Shown: positions 1 through 11,206 of the stretch, one piece after another
How positions within the stretch are numbered: position 1 is the stretch's first letter
How the letters are laid out: each line of letters starts with the position of its first letter
Notes under the pieces: model-generated
What the model was told of the DNA's origin: nothing
Seen by the model: only the letters and a program-made list of their open reading frames with translations
Databases searched by the model: none
Made by a program: the position numbers and the translations under genes
Source: Druceiella hillmani
Lineage: Eukaryota > Arthropoda > Insecta > Lepidoptera > Hepialidae
Direction: 5' to 3'
Length of the DNA: 64,000 nt
NCBI GenBank assembly: GCA_039881145.1
Contig: JAYKKI010000039.1
Location: forward strand, 18,222,001-18,286,000

Positions 1-107
1 TAGGTATTAAAAAAAAGCATTTGTGGAAAAGCATTACATAATAAATGCATAGGTAGGTATTAAAAAAAAGCATTTGTGGAAAAAATTATTTTCTTGTTTT
101 ATTTAAA
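1..107. repeat. Short tandem duplication, about 54 bp unit
   Basis: The block taggtattaaaaaaaagcat and the ten bases after it occur at 1 and again at 54. Low-complexity, no coding content. Confidence 0.7.
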
Positions 108-199
108 GAAAGTAGCTAAAAGTCATCTTTTGTTCGTGTAAGCTTAGGCTTTGAAATAATGTGTGCAAAGGAAACACATTAAAAATGGAGATTTTGTTG

Positions 200-530
200 T
201 GAAAAACAAAGTCAAAGGATAATTAATTGTTCATGGTAAACATTTGTACAATTATCAGAAGCATTAAATGTCATTACAAGTATTTATAGGAAGTATGAAT
301 GATTCAGAAGCATAGAATTTGGGTACCATAAGAGTTGAAATATAATGGAGATATAACAGGAAAAAACATTTAACAACATGTGATTGAAAGACAAAACTAA
401 TTTTTTTGCATTAAATTATTACTCGTGACGAAGAATGGATTTATTTTGTCCCTAAATGAAGAAATTCATGGTCGAAAGTCCAGTAAAAAAATCAATATTT
501 GGATTAAATTTTCCCACAAATATTTTTTTG
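200..530 (+). pseudogene. Mariner transposase fragment (middle part)
   Basis: Across several frames this stretch reads like a mariner transposase: an IWVP*EL-like block near 318-335 and ITRDEEWIYFVPK then NSWSKVQ at 417-481, matching the family's TGDEKWIYY...KKSW block around the first catalytic Asp. Stops and frameshifts make it dead. The C-terminal part is missing. Confidence 0.6.
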
Positions 531-654
531 GCAGGGAATTACATTTTAATTTTAATAGAATTGTGAATTTAATATAATTAGAATTGTTTAAAGCTCAAGA
601 AAATATCGTATTAAAGTTTAAGTCAGTACAGTACTTTATCATGGTTTTTATTAA

Positions 655-950
655 CTCTTTTATATTGATTTATGGAATGTTATAGAAACTTCTAGAACAT
701 CTGTTCTATTAGCAACTGAATTTCAGTAAGTAAAGGCAAACAAGTTTTCACAAAAAAACCTTAGAATGCCATTGTTTCGTGCAAACCGTTTATGGCGAAG
801 AGTGCGAAGCAGTACGTAAAATATGTGCACAGCGATGGGTGAAGATGTATTCTCCTATGACACAGGCAACCCTTAGTTTTAAAGTTTTAAGAAAAGACGT
901 ACTGATCTCTCCGATAGTCTTCTTCCACAGTGTAACATTAAATTAAAAAA
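655..950 (+). pseudogene. Mariner 5' end fragment, same family as 39.1 kb
   Basis: The leader tggaatgttatagaaacttc and the segment gcgaagcagtacgtaaaata...gcgatgggtgaagatgtattc parallel 39183-39420 nearly base for base. It represents the 5' leader and N-terminal helix-turn-helix region of a mariner, with a frame full of shifts. It sits directly after the fragment at 200-530, in the same orientation but in reversed gene order, so these are two different insertions. Confidence 0.6.
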
Positions 951-3309
951 TTATAACATCTTATCAAAACAGATCTCTGGTTATGTTTTTGTTACCTGAC
1001 AAAGCTACTCCCCATGCTCTCGAACTCCAATATAAAAATAACTTCACACTCTGATGAAGAGGTGGAAATATTATGTTTGACTACCACATGAACTAACTCA
1101 CTTTTAACCTTCGAAAAGGATAAACGTATGCATAGAGCTATCGAATATCCATCATGCCAATGGTTGGCAAAAATATCTTATTATGGAAATATCTAATTAC
1201 CCATGATACCCTCTGGATGCCTTGCCCGCCCCCCTCTCACATATGTTTCGCTCACTGATGGTTAATGTGAAAAAAAGTTAAGACACTATCCATCTTAAAC
1301 TCAAACTTACCTATTTTTTCAATCACAACACCCAACAAATTCTATTAGAAATTTCATCTCTGGATACACGTTGATTATAAGCAAAATATGAAGGTGGTGC
1401 TTACGTAATCCAAGATTGGTTTTATTAATTGTATGCAAAAAACAAAATAACTTTATAAACTAAGATAAGCCTGTTTATTAGTCGCCAACTTCAGCCATCT
1501 ATTAAAAAACAGCGAAAATTAAGCCAAGTACGTAATAATTCTTTGAGAACTGAAGATAATATAGGTGACGATCATCTTACTAATCACTTACTAACATTGT
1601 GCAGAACAAATCCAAAACGATTGGAAGACCATATTTATATAAAAAATATAAATGACATTAAATCCCGACCGACACACAGCTTTACAAATACTAAACTGCA
1701 AGTGAAAAGACTAAATACTTTACTAAAACTTATATCTAATTTAAATTGTTTCATATGGGTAAGTTTACAGAAAAGCCGTTTTGCTCAAATGCTATTTTGC
1801 AGTATTATATAATTTATTGAAATTTTTTTTAATACTTAATTTACGTTAATATTACTTATCCAATATAGTTTCAAATTACAGCAAAAATCGTAATAATTAT
1901 AGGATATCCTTATATGAATAACACCACACAACTCGATAAAGTTATTCATATGCTTATTATTTAGAAAATCTTAAACAGCAATATTTAGGTAACATTCCGT
2001 GCCTTTCAAAGCACAAAAATACAACTGACAGCACACCGTTAATACACACGCCGGGTTAAAAAGCAACGTACACGACTACTCCGACATCAAAAATATACTC
2101 TCATGCATTTTGAACATTAAAATTTGGAAAGTCATAATTATATTTTTCCCTAACAATAACTACTGTTTAACAAACTATTTTATATGTCAACATTATAATA
2201 TCCACACTTACGACGAAAGTTCTTTTGTCTGGTGCCGATAAGTTTCATGTAAATTCCATTATCTATCCTATTAAAGAAATAAAAACAAGAAAATTTATTT
2301 CAATTGAAAATTGTTAGTTTATACACAACAAAATAATATGCCACTGGCGGTCGTCAGATAGCTTTGCATGTGACACCAGCGTGAAGTCACCGGCATTTAC
2401 TTTTCAAGTGACACTAACGTGTTGCCACTGGGTAACATAGTGTTAAAATTGAATCTCATTTGCCTTCCCAACCCAACTAACCATTCTAAACCCATTCATC
2501 ACCATTCTTTTAACAAAAACTATTGTAATTGCCAATTTTTTGTTCGAAAAGTGCTTCTTTTCCATGACGCACAGGCACCAATGCTGTAATAGCCACTTTT
2601 GCTGATCACCAATGGCACACCCTGCACACCCTATGGGTCATCGGCGATGAATAGGTTGAATTAAATTTTGCTCTCTATTATTTCAAGTAGCTAATTTTCC
2701 TTCAACGAGAATTATTGATAAGCCTCGATTATTTCAAGGCCAGTTTCAATAACAATAGATCTATACAAACGTAACATTGAATGTGTATTTGGAGGCTATA
2801 ACAACAGGCGACAAATTAGTTTTGAATTTTCAAAGAATGCAATACAATAGTATCTCTCAAAATTAGAAAAAAGACTTGGACATGAGAGCATAAAAAACCA
2901 GTTGACTTGGCAAATCTTATAGAACAGTGTGTAAATTTTAAGATTTACTATGTTGTTTTTGTTTCAAGACAATATTACAAATCGAATGATTGAACGGTTG
3001 TCACTTAGAAAAAGTTGCATAAAAAAAAAGAAAAAATCTAAACTCTATTGCTTTGACTTCAGACCATAACCAATTGGCATAAGCTAGCTAAAACTTTCAT
3101 TACATTATGAGGAAACAATTCATGTACAAAAATAATCAAAGTGAAAAAACAAAATATTACGGTTACATCAAATATTTATTTTATTTTTAACTTTAATTTG
3201 ACTTAAAATTACACTATTCTTACATAGCCAATTTGTGACATGGAATTTTTACACCTGACAGTAATTTTAAATGGCAGTAATATGCCAGTACATTGTAGGG
3301 AGGTTATAG
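951..3309. other. AT-rich non-coding stretch; no gene seen
   Basis: No reading frame here looks like a protein. A small GC-richer patch at 2340-2460 holds two related halves (gtgacaccagcgtgaagtcacc and gtgacactaacgtgttgccac), and 2565-2650 is another GC-richer patch. Neither could be assigned to a gene or known repeat. If the last Mlf exon is in the window it would be in this general interval, but I could not pick it out. Confidence 0.5.
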
Positions 3310-4383
3310 TATTAAATCACATTTGTACAATGTGACGTTTAAAATAAACTATCTAACACTATATTGTTGAGACTGAATAATTGATTTTATTTCTTTTTTT
3401 ATAATATATTATTTACTTTCCCACAAACATTCAATACTAGGCCTCGCTAGGGTATTACTTTTAAATACAATTTAAATGGTATAATATGTGTTACGAGCAA
3501 TCTGAAAAAATCCACACAAATATTACCGATAACATCTGCCAGAATTTGTGCTTATAAACTGCAGCACAATGAACAGACAAACAGAATGCCACAAATAGTG
3601 AGCTCCTAACGTGTATACTTGAAACTAAAAAAAATAATAATTTAGTGGCGAAAATTTTAATTCTCGCAAAATATGCTATGGTTTATCAGCTATGATCTAT
3701 CAGGGGCATTAACTTGATAATTTGATTATGGAAAAAGTTTATTGACATTTTCCTCTTCCGATAAATATTGCCAATGAAAAAAAAAATAAAAAAATGTAAG
3801 AAATAAAAGTAGTAGCATAGATGGTAGAATTTTAAATAATTTCTGCGGATACCCAGGACGTCGCATAAAATTTGTATTATGTCTCACGAACACTTGCGCT
3901 GGAAGAAAAGCACCAAGAGTAATCACGTATCTAACGAACTACTTTTCTCGTAATCTGCATGCCTATTAACAGTATTAACAGTTGTATGCTAAGGTAAATG
4001 AATCACTGAGAGTGTGGATAATTTTGAAAATGTTTGACTTACGGAAAGGATTAAATACAATTAATTGAAACTACGTGTTGTAGTATTATTTCTACTTTCT
4101 TTAAGTTCTTTACCACAACCTAGGTTTCGTTGTATTACAACATCTTCAGGTGGGCAATTAGCAAAGATAGCCCACCTGAAGATGTTGTAATACAACGAAA
4201 CCTAAGTCGTGGTAAAGAAATTAAAGAAAGTAGAAATAATACTACATCACGTAGTTTCATTTAATTGTGAATAATGAATTTCTACAAAATTAACGCCAAA
4301 TATATTCAAAGTATTAAGTATTGGAACAATATTTGTACTAATAGAGGGTTGTACCCGGAAATAATTTGCGGACTAGCAATTTT
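3310..4383. repeat. Large tandem duplication, copy 1
   Basis: The block starting tattaaatcacatttgtaca recurs at 4384 with very high identity over its length. Copy 1 is 1,074 bp and lacks about 400 bp present in copy 2 between aaaattt and tgtctcacga. It contains one copy of the fold-back hammerhead-like element (4058-4310). Confidence 0.92.
4058..4310 (+). mobile_element. Fold-back hammerhead-like element, copy 1
   Basis: Palindromic: gaaactacgtgttgtagtat and ctttaccacaacctaggttt on the left are mirrored by the right arm. It ends with the family's end sequence gccaaatatattcaa. The right arm has the plus-strand core motif (4170-4212) with one mismatch in helix III (CCTAAGTC). The left arm carries the same motif on the minus strand (4113-4154), intact in helix III but with GTT instead of GTC at the predicted cleavage site. 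Confidence 0.8.
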
Positions 4384-5852
4384 TATTAAATCACATTTGT
4401 ACAATGTGACGTTTAAAATAAACTATCTAACACTATATTGTTGAGACTGAATAATTGATTTTATTTCTTTTTTTATAATATATTATTTACTTTCCCACAA
4501 ACATTCAATACTAGGCCTCGCTAGGGTATTACTTTTAAATACAATTTAAATGGTATAATATGTGTTACGAGCAATCTGAAAAAATCCACACAAATATTAC
4601 CGATAACATCTGCCAGAATTTGTGCTTATAAACTGCAGCACAATGAACAGACAAACAGAATGCCACAAATAGTGAGCTCCTAACGTGTATACTTGAAACT
4701 AAAAAAAAATAATAATTTAGTGGCGAAAATTTTAATTCTCGCAAAATATGCTATGGTTTATCAGCTATGATCTATCAGGGGCATTAACTTGATAATTTGA
4801 TTATGGAAAAAGTTTATTGACATTTTCCTCTTCCGATAAATAATGCCAATGAAAAAAAAAATAAAAAATGTAAGAAATAAAAGTAGTAGCATAGATGGTA
4901 GAATTTTAAATAATTTCTGCGGATACCCAGGACGTCGCATAAAATTTGAACCAGCTCAATGTTCAAAATAACACATTTTCTAGGCAAGACGGCATCCTGA
5001 GTACAGCAGTACCTTATGCAGATCACATATTAATATCATCAATGTTGTAATAAAAACTAACCTAAAAGTATCCATACCTACCCAACACAACATAAAAGTT
5101 ACGATTTACAATATCATCAACTAAAACTAAAACGATACACAATACACGTATTAACGTAATCGGCACATTTATTTATAAGGAAATAAATCTGTCAATGATG
5201 TTCCATCACAATTTAAATAAATAAAATTGAGCTTCCTGTCCGCTGCAGCAGTCTGTGTCATCCGGATGGCGAGTGGACGTCTAATGATCGGGAGAGGCCA
5301 TGTGGTGAGACTTGGAGTGTCTGTGTTTTGGTCTCTGCGGATGCGATGAGCTGTATGTCTCACGAACACTTGCGCTGGAAGAAAAGCACCAAGAGTAATC
5401 ACGTATCTAACGAACTACTTTTCTCGTAATCTGCATGCCTATTAACAGTTGTATGCTAAGGTAAATGAATCACTGAGAGTGTGGATAATTTTGAAAATGT
5501 TTGACTTACGGAAAGGATTAAATACAATTAATTGAAACTACGTGTTGTAGTATTATTTCTACTTTCTTTAAGTTCTTTACCACAACCTAGGTTTCGTTGT
5601 ATTACAACATCTTCAGGTGGGCAATTAGCAAAGATAGGCCACCTGAAGATGTTGTAATACAACAAAACCTAAGTCGTGGTAAAGAAATTAAAGAAAGTAG
5701 AAATAATACTACATCACGTAGTTTCATTTAATTGTGAATAATGAATTTCTACAAAATTAACGCCAAATATATTCAAAGTATTAAGTATTGGAACAATATT
5801 TGTACTAATAGAGGGTTGTACCCGGAAATAATTTGCGGACTAGCAATTTTTA
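4384..5852. repeat. Large tandem duplication, copy 2 (longer)
   Basis: This is nearly identical to 3310-4383 but carries an extra segment of about 408 bp at 4947-5354. That segment is partly GC-richer (5230-5355) and was either inserted here or deleted from copy 1. It contains another fold-back element at 5525-5777. No gene is evident; the open frames on the minus strand simply repeat between copies. Confidence 0.92.
5525..5777 (+). mobile_element. Fold-back hammerhead-like element, copy 2
   Basis: This copy was duplicated together with its surroundings (copy 1 at 4058). The plus-strand motif at 5639-5678 has lost the invariant G of the GAAA box (aacAAAAcc), which would inactivate a hammerhead. 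The minus-strand arm (5579-5622) keeps the core. Confidence 0.8.
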
Positions 5853-6276
5853 TATTAAATTATGACTTAATGTCACCTAGCAATGAGACATTACCTTAAA
5901 AAAAATTCATGTGGAACAGAAGAATGGTTTCAAAAATATAATCAGTCAAAGCAATAGAAACACAAACGTCACTAGTATTTCTAACTTTCAATTTTAAAAT
6001 TTGTTTTAAGTATATCAAGTTTTAAAGATTTTGACCAATTTTTTAAATTCAGTATGGAAGATTTAAATGACCATTTTTTTTAATTCTTTATGGCAGATTT
6101 AATATGACCAATTAATAAAATTAATTATGGCAAATTTTATTTGATTAATTTTTTGAATTCATTATGGCAGATTTAATATAACATTGGTATAAGCTGGTCG
6201 GACTTCGTTTTTTTTTCATCCAAAAATAGAAATATAAGCTATAATAAATATTCCGTAATCATACTTGGAATATATT

Positions 6277-6279
<3 letters not shown>

Positions 6280-6327
<48 letters not shown>
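6280..6327. repeat. (TA)n microsatellite
   Basis: Uninterrupted AT dinucleotides for about 48 bp. Confidence 0.95.
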
Positions 6328-6331
<4 letters not shown>

Positions 6332-8364
6332 TCTTTTTTTTTTTATACATATGTCAATTTCGTGATCTAAGCTCAGGCTTTCCAACTCAACATTTTTAAG
6401 AATTGTATGCATGAATTATTATTATGTCATATGCACAAATCGTACTTGGCCATTGGGAAGGGTCTTATTTCAAAAACTGTTTCTATGCATAATTGAAATT
6501 TTTTTTAAAGTTTAATGTCTTATTATAAGGTAATGTTCAGAAATAAGATGCATTTAAACATTTTGGAACTCCTAAACGGGCTATAGAATCTTAGTTTCTG
6601 GATTTGCCACTCCAGGATTTTTTAACTTACCGCACAAAGTTACTATTGCAAATTGATTTATTGTAATGTATAAAATGTGTTTAAATTTTTATTATCAAAC
6701 AATAAAGAGTCGCCATAATTTTTCGTTTCATTTATAGTCCATTTTACTTCTAAAAATCAATATGATTTTGAAAATAAACTTTTCTTCAAAAGTATAATCA
6801 GACCTATGTTGTTCATATTACTTTAAGAATAACGTAAACGTTACGTAATTATTAGTCTTTAAGCAGACTTCCGCATGTTGCATCATCAATGAAACCTTTA
6901 TTTTGACAGCTACGTATGTTAAATGGTGCCTTATTTCACTTTACGTAAAGATAAATTAGTGGATGTTATGTCTGACTTTATAGATTATTTAAAATTAGAG
7001 AAAACTGCCAGTGCGATACAATATGCTAATGTTTAAAGGAAACTAAACAGCTTCAGACAAACCAAATCACTTAAGACAACCGTTATTGATGTGCGTTAGC
7101 TAACATATACGTTAAGTAAATGATACAACATAGAACTGATTAAATTTTAAGAATATTTTTATGGTTTTGTCTCCATAACTATCACTTATATATTGTTGAG
7201 ACAGTTGTTGCTTTTACTAGATTTTCAGTATGGATGACCAAAAAAAATATCCGGATGTTGTAAAGATGACGAAATAGCTGTTTCCAAATGAATAAATTTT
7301 TACTTGAACTTAATCTTAATAACCCAGTTATTTTCTATTCTGTTAGATTTGCATCAGTTCATTGTTACAGATATCGCAATGTTAATGTACTAAGGTCTTT
7401 CCTAGAAACAAGGTCCACATCTGGGTACACAGTTCATGGAAACACACACGAAAACAAGGTTTTTACGTCAATTGTTTGACGAAGCTGATAAAAATACATT
7501 CAACAAAAAAACAACACATGCATTTCAATAAAATTATTATCTGCGGAAACGATAGCAGAAAGTGTTGTAAGAGATATGAATAAAAACCAAAGATATCAAA
7601 CAAGCATGGCGTTGACCCTCGGTCATATTTTGGATTTGAGATTGTAAAAAATGTTAAATATCTCCCAGCGCCAAGATCAAGAAATAACTGGTTTAAACAT
7701 ATCATATATATGCCTTCAGGATTTTGTACAGCTCTATCGAAAACAAAAGTTATATTCTTTAAGTAATAACAGTATTCAGTTATAGAAATATTGGTAGAAA
7801 TTCAACAGATATTAACTACCTCTACAATCAAAGACATCATGCTAAAAATAACGCCTAAACTCAATCAAGCGCAGCGAATCAAAAAGCCAGAAAATAGTAT
7901 TTACAAAACATATTCACTTTCAAACATTGATACCATACAAAGCAATATATAACGTTGTGAACGATAAAATTGAATAAAAGTATTGTACACGACCACAATA
8001 ACCATGCTGTACAAAAAAATAAAGGAAAAACCACAAGCAGTATTTCGTATTAAATCGTATAATTGTAATGATGGTCAACTGGAAACTTTATATTTCAATG
8101 GCAATTTGAATATAGTAGCAAGTACTATGAGACAAAATATTGACTTGATTTACCAATAAAATTTCTTAAGACACTATTTTTAAGACACGAAAGTTCTATT
8201 TATTATAAGATACAGCGTATACCTGACACTGTTTAAAAGTGGTACAACTCATATGGGTTTTGTTAAATTGGTAAGCAAACCAGCTTCTATGTGCCCCAAG
8301 TACAAAAAGAAGTTGCATTGTCGGACACTGCCCCGTAATTATTTTCATGAATTGATCAATTGTT

Positions 8365-8366
<2 letters not shown>

Positions 8367-8409
<43 letters not shown>

Positions 8410-8438
8410 GTATGTGGGTGTATATATATATATATATA
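8367..8438. repeat. Compound (TA)n/(TGTA)n microsatellite
   Basis: TA repeats, then tgtatgtatgtatg, then TA repeats again. Apparent open frames here (poly Tyr-Ile) are artefacts of the repeat. Confidence 0.93.
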
Positions 8439-8636
8439 ATACAAAAATATTTGAATACCTTATGCAAAAGTTTAATTTATCGGCTGAAATTCATGTAAAA
8501 GTGCCTCTCGGTTTTAACACATTTTATTTATTATTATAAGGGTCTATATAAGCATAATTACAGTTGCTATATATTTACTATTTTGATACATATTGTTCAA
8601 TTATTCGAATATTTGTAGTAATTTATTGAGATAATG

Positions 8637-9420
8637 GCGTCCACCGTATTGATCTTTAATGTATTCATTATTGGATGATAATTGCCTAGCCCAACACAAT
8701 GATTACTAAGAGCTGGGAACTATAAACCTATGGATAACAGCAAGCCAAATAATACAACAAGAATATTTGTCTTAATTTATTCGAATCATTGTCTCTTTAC
8801 TATATTGATCTTTAACATATTCATTGTTGGATTATAATTGCACTGAGTCCAATACAACGATCACAAGAGCTGGGAACTGTAAACATATAGATAACAGCAA
8901 GCCAAATAATACAACAAGCTAATACAACAAGAATATTTGTCTTAATTTATTCGGATGATTAGTCTCACTACTGTATTGATCTTTAACATATTCATTGTTG
9001 GATTATAATTGCAGTGAGCCCAACGCAATGATTACAAGAGCTGGGAACTATAAACCTATAGATAACAGCAAGCCAAATAATACAAGAAGCTAATACAACA
9101 AGAATATTTGTCTTAATTTATTCGGATGATTGTCTCTCTACTGTATTGATCTTTAACATATTCATTGTTGAATTATAATTGCACTGAGCCCAACAGAATG
9201 ATTACTAGAGCTGGGAACTCTAAACCTATGGATAACAGCAAGCCAAACAATACAACAAGAATATTTGTCTTAATTTATTCGGATGATTGTCTCTCTACTG
9301 TATTGATCTTTAACATATTCACTGTTGGATTATAATTGCACTGAGCCCAACACAATAATTACAAGAGCTGGGAACTGTAAACATATAGATAATAGCAAGC
9401 CAAACAATACAGCAAGACAT
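8637..9420. repeat. Tandem array, five units of 157 or 171 bp
   Basis: The landmark gctgggaact recurs at 8712, 8869, 9040, 9210 and 9367, giving spacings of 157, 171, 170 and 157. The two longer units carry an extra 14 bp or so (ctaatacaacaag) by local duplication. Units differ by scattered substitutions, so the array is moderately old. It is non-coding. Confidence 0.9.
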
Positions 9421-9834
9421 ACCAGAAAATTGAAAAGAACAAGTCAAAAGAGCAGCTACAAATATCAAAACCATGCAAAGCATAAATATAACTCATAGTA
9501 ACTTAGTATAATTAGGTACGATGTTAATAGTAGTGGCGTCTCCTAGTATTAGATCTGAAAGAGAACAGAGAAAGCAAACCACACTATTATTCACCTATAT
9601 ATTAGGGAATTTTTCAATTATAATTTGCACAAGAGTCATTTGCATTTTTAAAGATTTCCAAATAATTTTAACTACTTCAAAGCATAATTAAATTTTACTT
9701 TTTTTTCTACAAATTGATATCAAAAACTTTACGAATCTGAACTCTTTACTGACTTGTACCAAAAATAAACACAGTTCACATACAAACATCATTGAACTGG
9801 CCATTATATAAAGTAATTTATACTATTATTAAAA

Positions 9835-10620
9835 CAATGTGTGTTTACTAGTTATTTTTTTAGATGTTGTTAGTTTTTTCCAGTTCATATAGTCTCATTG
9901 ATCAGTTGATATAACAAATTATAAAATGGCAATTTATTTATTTAGTTTTGAAACTGAAATAACACCAATAAAAACAAAAAAAAACAATTAATGTTCTGAG
10001 AACAAACGTAACAGGGGTTCTGTTTCCAGAGAAAAATGAAGAGCAAATTATATTCTCATCAGATTTTTACAAAATATGAACAAAGATCAATGATGTTTGT
10101 TTATTAGTTATTTTTTAGACATATAGTATTTTTTTCATTTTATAGTCTCATTGTTGAATTGATATAAGCATAATAACGAGATAAAAAATTGTAATTTATT
10201 TAGATACTTTTGAAACTGAAATAACAATGATAAATACAAAAAAACAATTGATGTTCTGGGAACAAACGTAACAGTGGTTCTATTTCCAAACAAAAGTGAA
10301 GAGCAAATTGTATATATATTTATTATTTATTTGCAAATTGTATTAGATTTTTACAAAATATGTAAAGAGAAGAATGTTTGTTTATTAGTTATTTTTCTAG
10401 TTCTACAGTGTTTTCTTTATTTTATATAGTCTGACTGTTCAATTGATATATGTATAATAACAAGTTAAAAAATGGTAACGTATTTAGATACTTTTGAATC
10501 TGAAATAACGTTTGTATGATACAAACAAAAAAAAACAATTGATGACAGTGGTTCTATTTCCAGAGGAAAATGAAAAGCAAATGATATTTTCATAAAATTT
10601 TTACAAAATATGAAAAAAGA
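9835..10620. repeat. Diverged tandem array, three units of about 250-270 bp
   Basis: The motifs gtttactagttatttttt / gtttattagttattttt, ttttgaaactgaaataac, aaaaaacaattgatgttctg and atttttacaaaatatga each occur three times in the same order at roughly 9840, 10100 and 10378. Divergence is high, including a small insertion in unit 2 and a deletion in unit 3. Confidence 0.75.
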
Positions 10621-11122
10621 CTGTCAATCAATGGGAGACTGGAACATGTTTTGAAAATATCTACTTCCATTTTAATTTCGTATACAATTTTACAGTACGC
10701 TTTTGTTAATGTCTTCCTGTTGTTATTTAGGTTTTCCATCAAAGACTGCCAATAATTTATTTATTTTACATGCACAATTCTTAATAATCCGAAACACAGA
10801 ATAACCCATACAAATATCGAAAAAGACCAGAATAAAATAAAGAAAAAAAAATTTTAAACACCAAATTGTTTTAATCTTGAAACCACAAAGATCGAAGAAG
10901 CGATAATTGATAACAAATATAAAAGCTAAAATGATTTTACACGTTTAATATTTCACATAACCATTACGTTAAATAGAGCAAACTGACTTTAGGAAAACAC
11001 CGAAAACTTGAAAAAATACAAATTTAATGTGACATTCTTCCCCAATAAAATGATTATTGACGATAAGTATAACGTAGCGCCTGCAATTGTAATCAATTAT
11101 CAAAAAACCCATCCCTTCTTAC

Positions 11123-11206
11123 CTGATCATGGGCGGTGACTGGAGGGCGAGAGGTGTGGATACTTGGCGGATGGGTCTTCTAGCACTCGCTCTACAATGC
11201 AATCGC
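11123..11206 (-). CDS. Mlf: Mlf coding exon 7 (last one found)
   Basis: The acceptor is tgtag and the donor gtaag. Joined to exon 6 the frame stays open: RRLHCRASARRPIRQVSTPL followed by ALQSPPMIR. This tail is poorly conserved in the family, so the call rests on splice sites, phase match, GC-rich composition and position. It ends in phase 2 at a donor, so at least one more exon must follow toward lower coordinates. Confidence 0.75.

Larger units (their letters stand above)
5853..8636. other. AT-rich non-coding DNA with two microsatellites
   Basis: It contains a (TA)n run of about 48 bp at 6280-6327, a (TA)n-(TGTA)n-(TA)n compound microsatellite at 8367-8438, and short diverged repeats near 6030-6180 (attatggcagatttaatatg-type). 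No protein-like frame was found. Confidence 0.6.
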
